The notes under the pieces are model-generated. The model was not told where the DNA came from. It saw nothing but the letters and a program-made list of their open reading frames with translations, and made no database searches. A stretch of DNA of 64,000 bases from Sulfitobacter geojensis. GTDB lineage: Bacteria; Pseudomonadota; Alphaproteobacteria; Rhodobacterales; Rhodobacteraceae. The DNA is taken from positions 1,240,001 through 1,304,000 of the forward strand of contig NZ_JASE01000005.1 of assembly GCF_000622325.1 (NCBI RefSeq), in the 5' to 3' direction. The translations under genes were made by a program, and so were the position numbers. Positions 63,249 through 64,000 of the stretch are shown piece after piece. Numbering within the stretch: the stretch's first letter is position 1; the number at the start of each line of letters is the position of its first letter.

Positions 63249-64000
63249 ATGTCCCGTATCCTCATCACCGGTTGTTCCTCCGGTTTCGGTCAGGCCATCG
63301 CCGCGCAGTTCCTCGATCAGGGCTGGGAGGTCATCGCCACGATGCGCAATCCCTCCGTCGAAGGGCTGCCTGAGTCCGACCGCATGCAGGTGATGGCCCT
63401 GGACGTCACCGACCCCGAAAGCATTGCGGCTGCGATTGCCGACGCGGGCCAGATCGATGCGCTGGTGAACAACGCTGGTGTCGGCATGCTCAACGTGCTG
63501 GAAGGCGCTGACATCGCCCGGGCCCGTGAGCTGTTCGAGATCAACGTGCTGGGTGCCATGGCCATGACCCGCGCCGTGATGCCCGCCATGCGCGCGCGGC
63601 GCAGTGGCGTTATCGTCAACGTCAGTTCCAGCGTGACGCTGCGCCCATTGCCTGCGCTGTCGATCTACAGCGCCAGTAAGGCCGCGCTGAATGCCTTTAC
63701 CGAAAGCTTCGCGCTTGAGGCCGCTGAATTCGGCATACGTGCCCGGCTGGTCCTGCCCGGCAGTGCGCCGTCGACATCCTTCGGACGCAATGCAGTGGCG
63801 CGAATGGGCATGGATGTGCCCGAGGCCTACGGCCCCTTCGTGCAGGCCTATTCTCAGAGCCTTCAGTCCGCGACCGAGAAGACCGAGGCGCAGGATGTCG
63901 CTCAGGCTGTCTGGCGTGCCGTCACGGACGAGACCGCGCCCATGAAGCTGCCTGCGGGCGCGGACGCAGAAACCTGGTTCCGCGAAGCCGGACTCGCCAC
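63249..64000 (+). CDS. Short-chain dehydrogenase/reductase (partial, runs off the end)
   Basis: At least 250 residues of a classical SDR are open to the end of the window. The NADP-binding motif is ILITGCSSGFGQAIA, followed by ALVNNAGVGMLNV, GVIVNVSSSV and the active-site YSASKAALNAF (Tyr, Lys). AAGGAGACCTCAA is a strong ribosome site before the ATG. The substrate is unknown. The C-terminus lies outside the window. Confidence 0.93.
   Translation, partial: MSRILITGCSSGFGQAIAAQFLDQGWEVIATMRNPSVEGLPESDRMQVMALDVTDPESIAAAIADAGQIDALVNNAGVGMLNVLEGADIARARELFEINVLGAMAMTRAVMPAMRARRSGVIVNVSSSVTLRPLPALSIYSASKAALNAFTESFALEAAEFGIRARLVLPGSAPSTSFGRNAVARMGMDVPEAYGPFVQAYSQSLQSATEKTEAQDVAQAVWRAVTDETAPMKLPAGADAETWFREAGLA

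Noticed and set aside
1..64000. CRISPR arrays or rRNA genes
   Set aside because: No regularly spaced repeats and no rRNA signatures were noticed by eye.

Overview
The window reads as chromosomal DNA of an alphaproteobacterium of the Rhodobacterales (roseobacter) type. This is inferred from gene content: TRAP and BMP-type importers, a B12-dependent (class II) ribonucleotide reductase, a DUF1489 gene, short-form hisG with hisZ, a GcvT-type dimethylglycine/sarcosine dehydrogenase-like protein, and dense operons with 4-base stop/start overlaps. No species can be named from the sequence alone.

Layout. 0-2 kb: end of a TRAP transporter operon (dctP tail, dctQ, dctM). 2-3.2 kb: decayed DNA holding a broken oligopeptide ABC ATPase and an isolated IS21-type end. 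3.2-9.9 kb (minus): TetR regulator, ABC ATPase, metallophosphoesterase, solute-binding protein, two permeases and a tyrosine-phosphatase-like enzyme, which look like one uptake-and-dephosphorylation operon. 10-18.2 kb: accessory region ending at tRNA-Gln. It contains two different IS3-family elements with broken transposase genes, an intact IS21-family element (istA, istB), fragments of a primase-like gene, an HNH gene and a third island-type gene, a possible PD-(D/E)XK protein, a 128-bp inverted repeat and a 76-bp direct repeat that includes the 3' end of tRNA-Gln.

18.2-35.9 kb: mostly housekeeping and metabolism. Genes include a BON-MscS channel, quinone oxidoreductase, SH3 protein, D-2-hydroxyacid dehydrogenase, gamma-glutamyltransferase, FAD oxidase, two related secreted proteins, the GcvT/DMGDH protein, a nuclease-fold orphan, an overlapping operon (aldo-keto reductase, FAD oxidase, DUF938 methyltransferase, GH25 lipoprotein), a GST and a peptidoglycan-binding/M15 protein. 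35.9-45.2 kb (minus): xdhABC followed by a BMP-type nucleoside/purine importer, together a purine uptake and oxidation operon. 45.3-56.6 kb: dnaE, a lipoprotein, slyX, hisS-hisZ-hisG, DUF1489 and nrdJ with an NrdR-box-like site. 57-64 kb: RidA-like, DUF6220-like and quinone reductase genes, then three regulator/target pairs (LysR, TetR, AraC), the last target (an SDR) running off the end.

The most unusual observation is a pair of exactly 41-nt insertions, one in each IS3 transposase gene and at different positions in the gene. Removing either 41-mer restores the conserved local protein sequence. The two copies are about 80% identical, can fold into three small hairpins, and carry one compensatory base-pair change. 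They look like copies of a very small mobile or structured element that I do not recognise.
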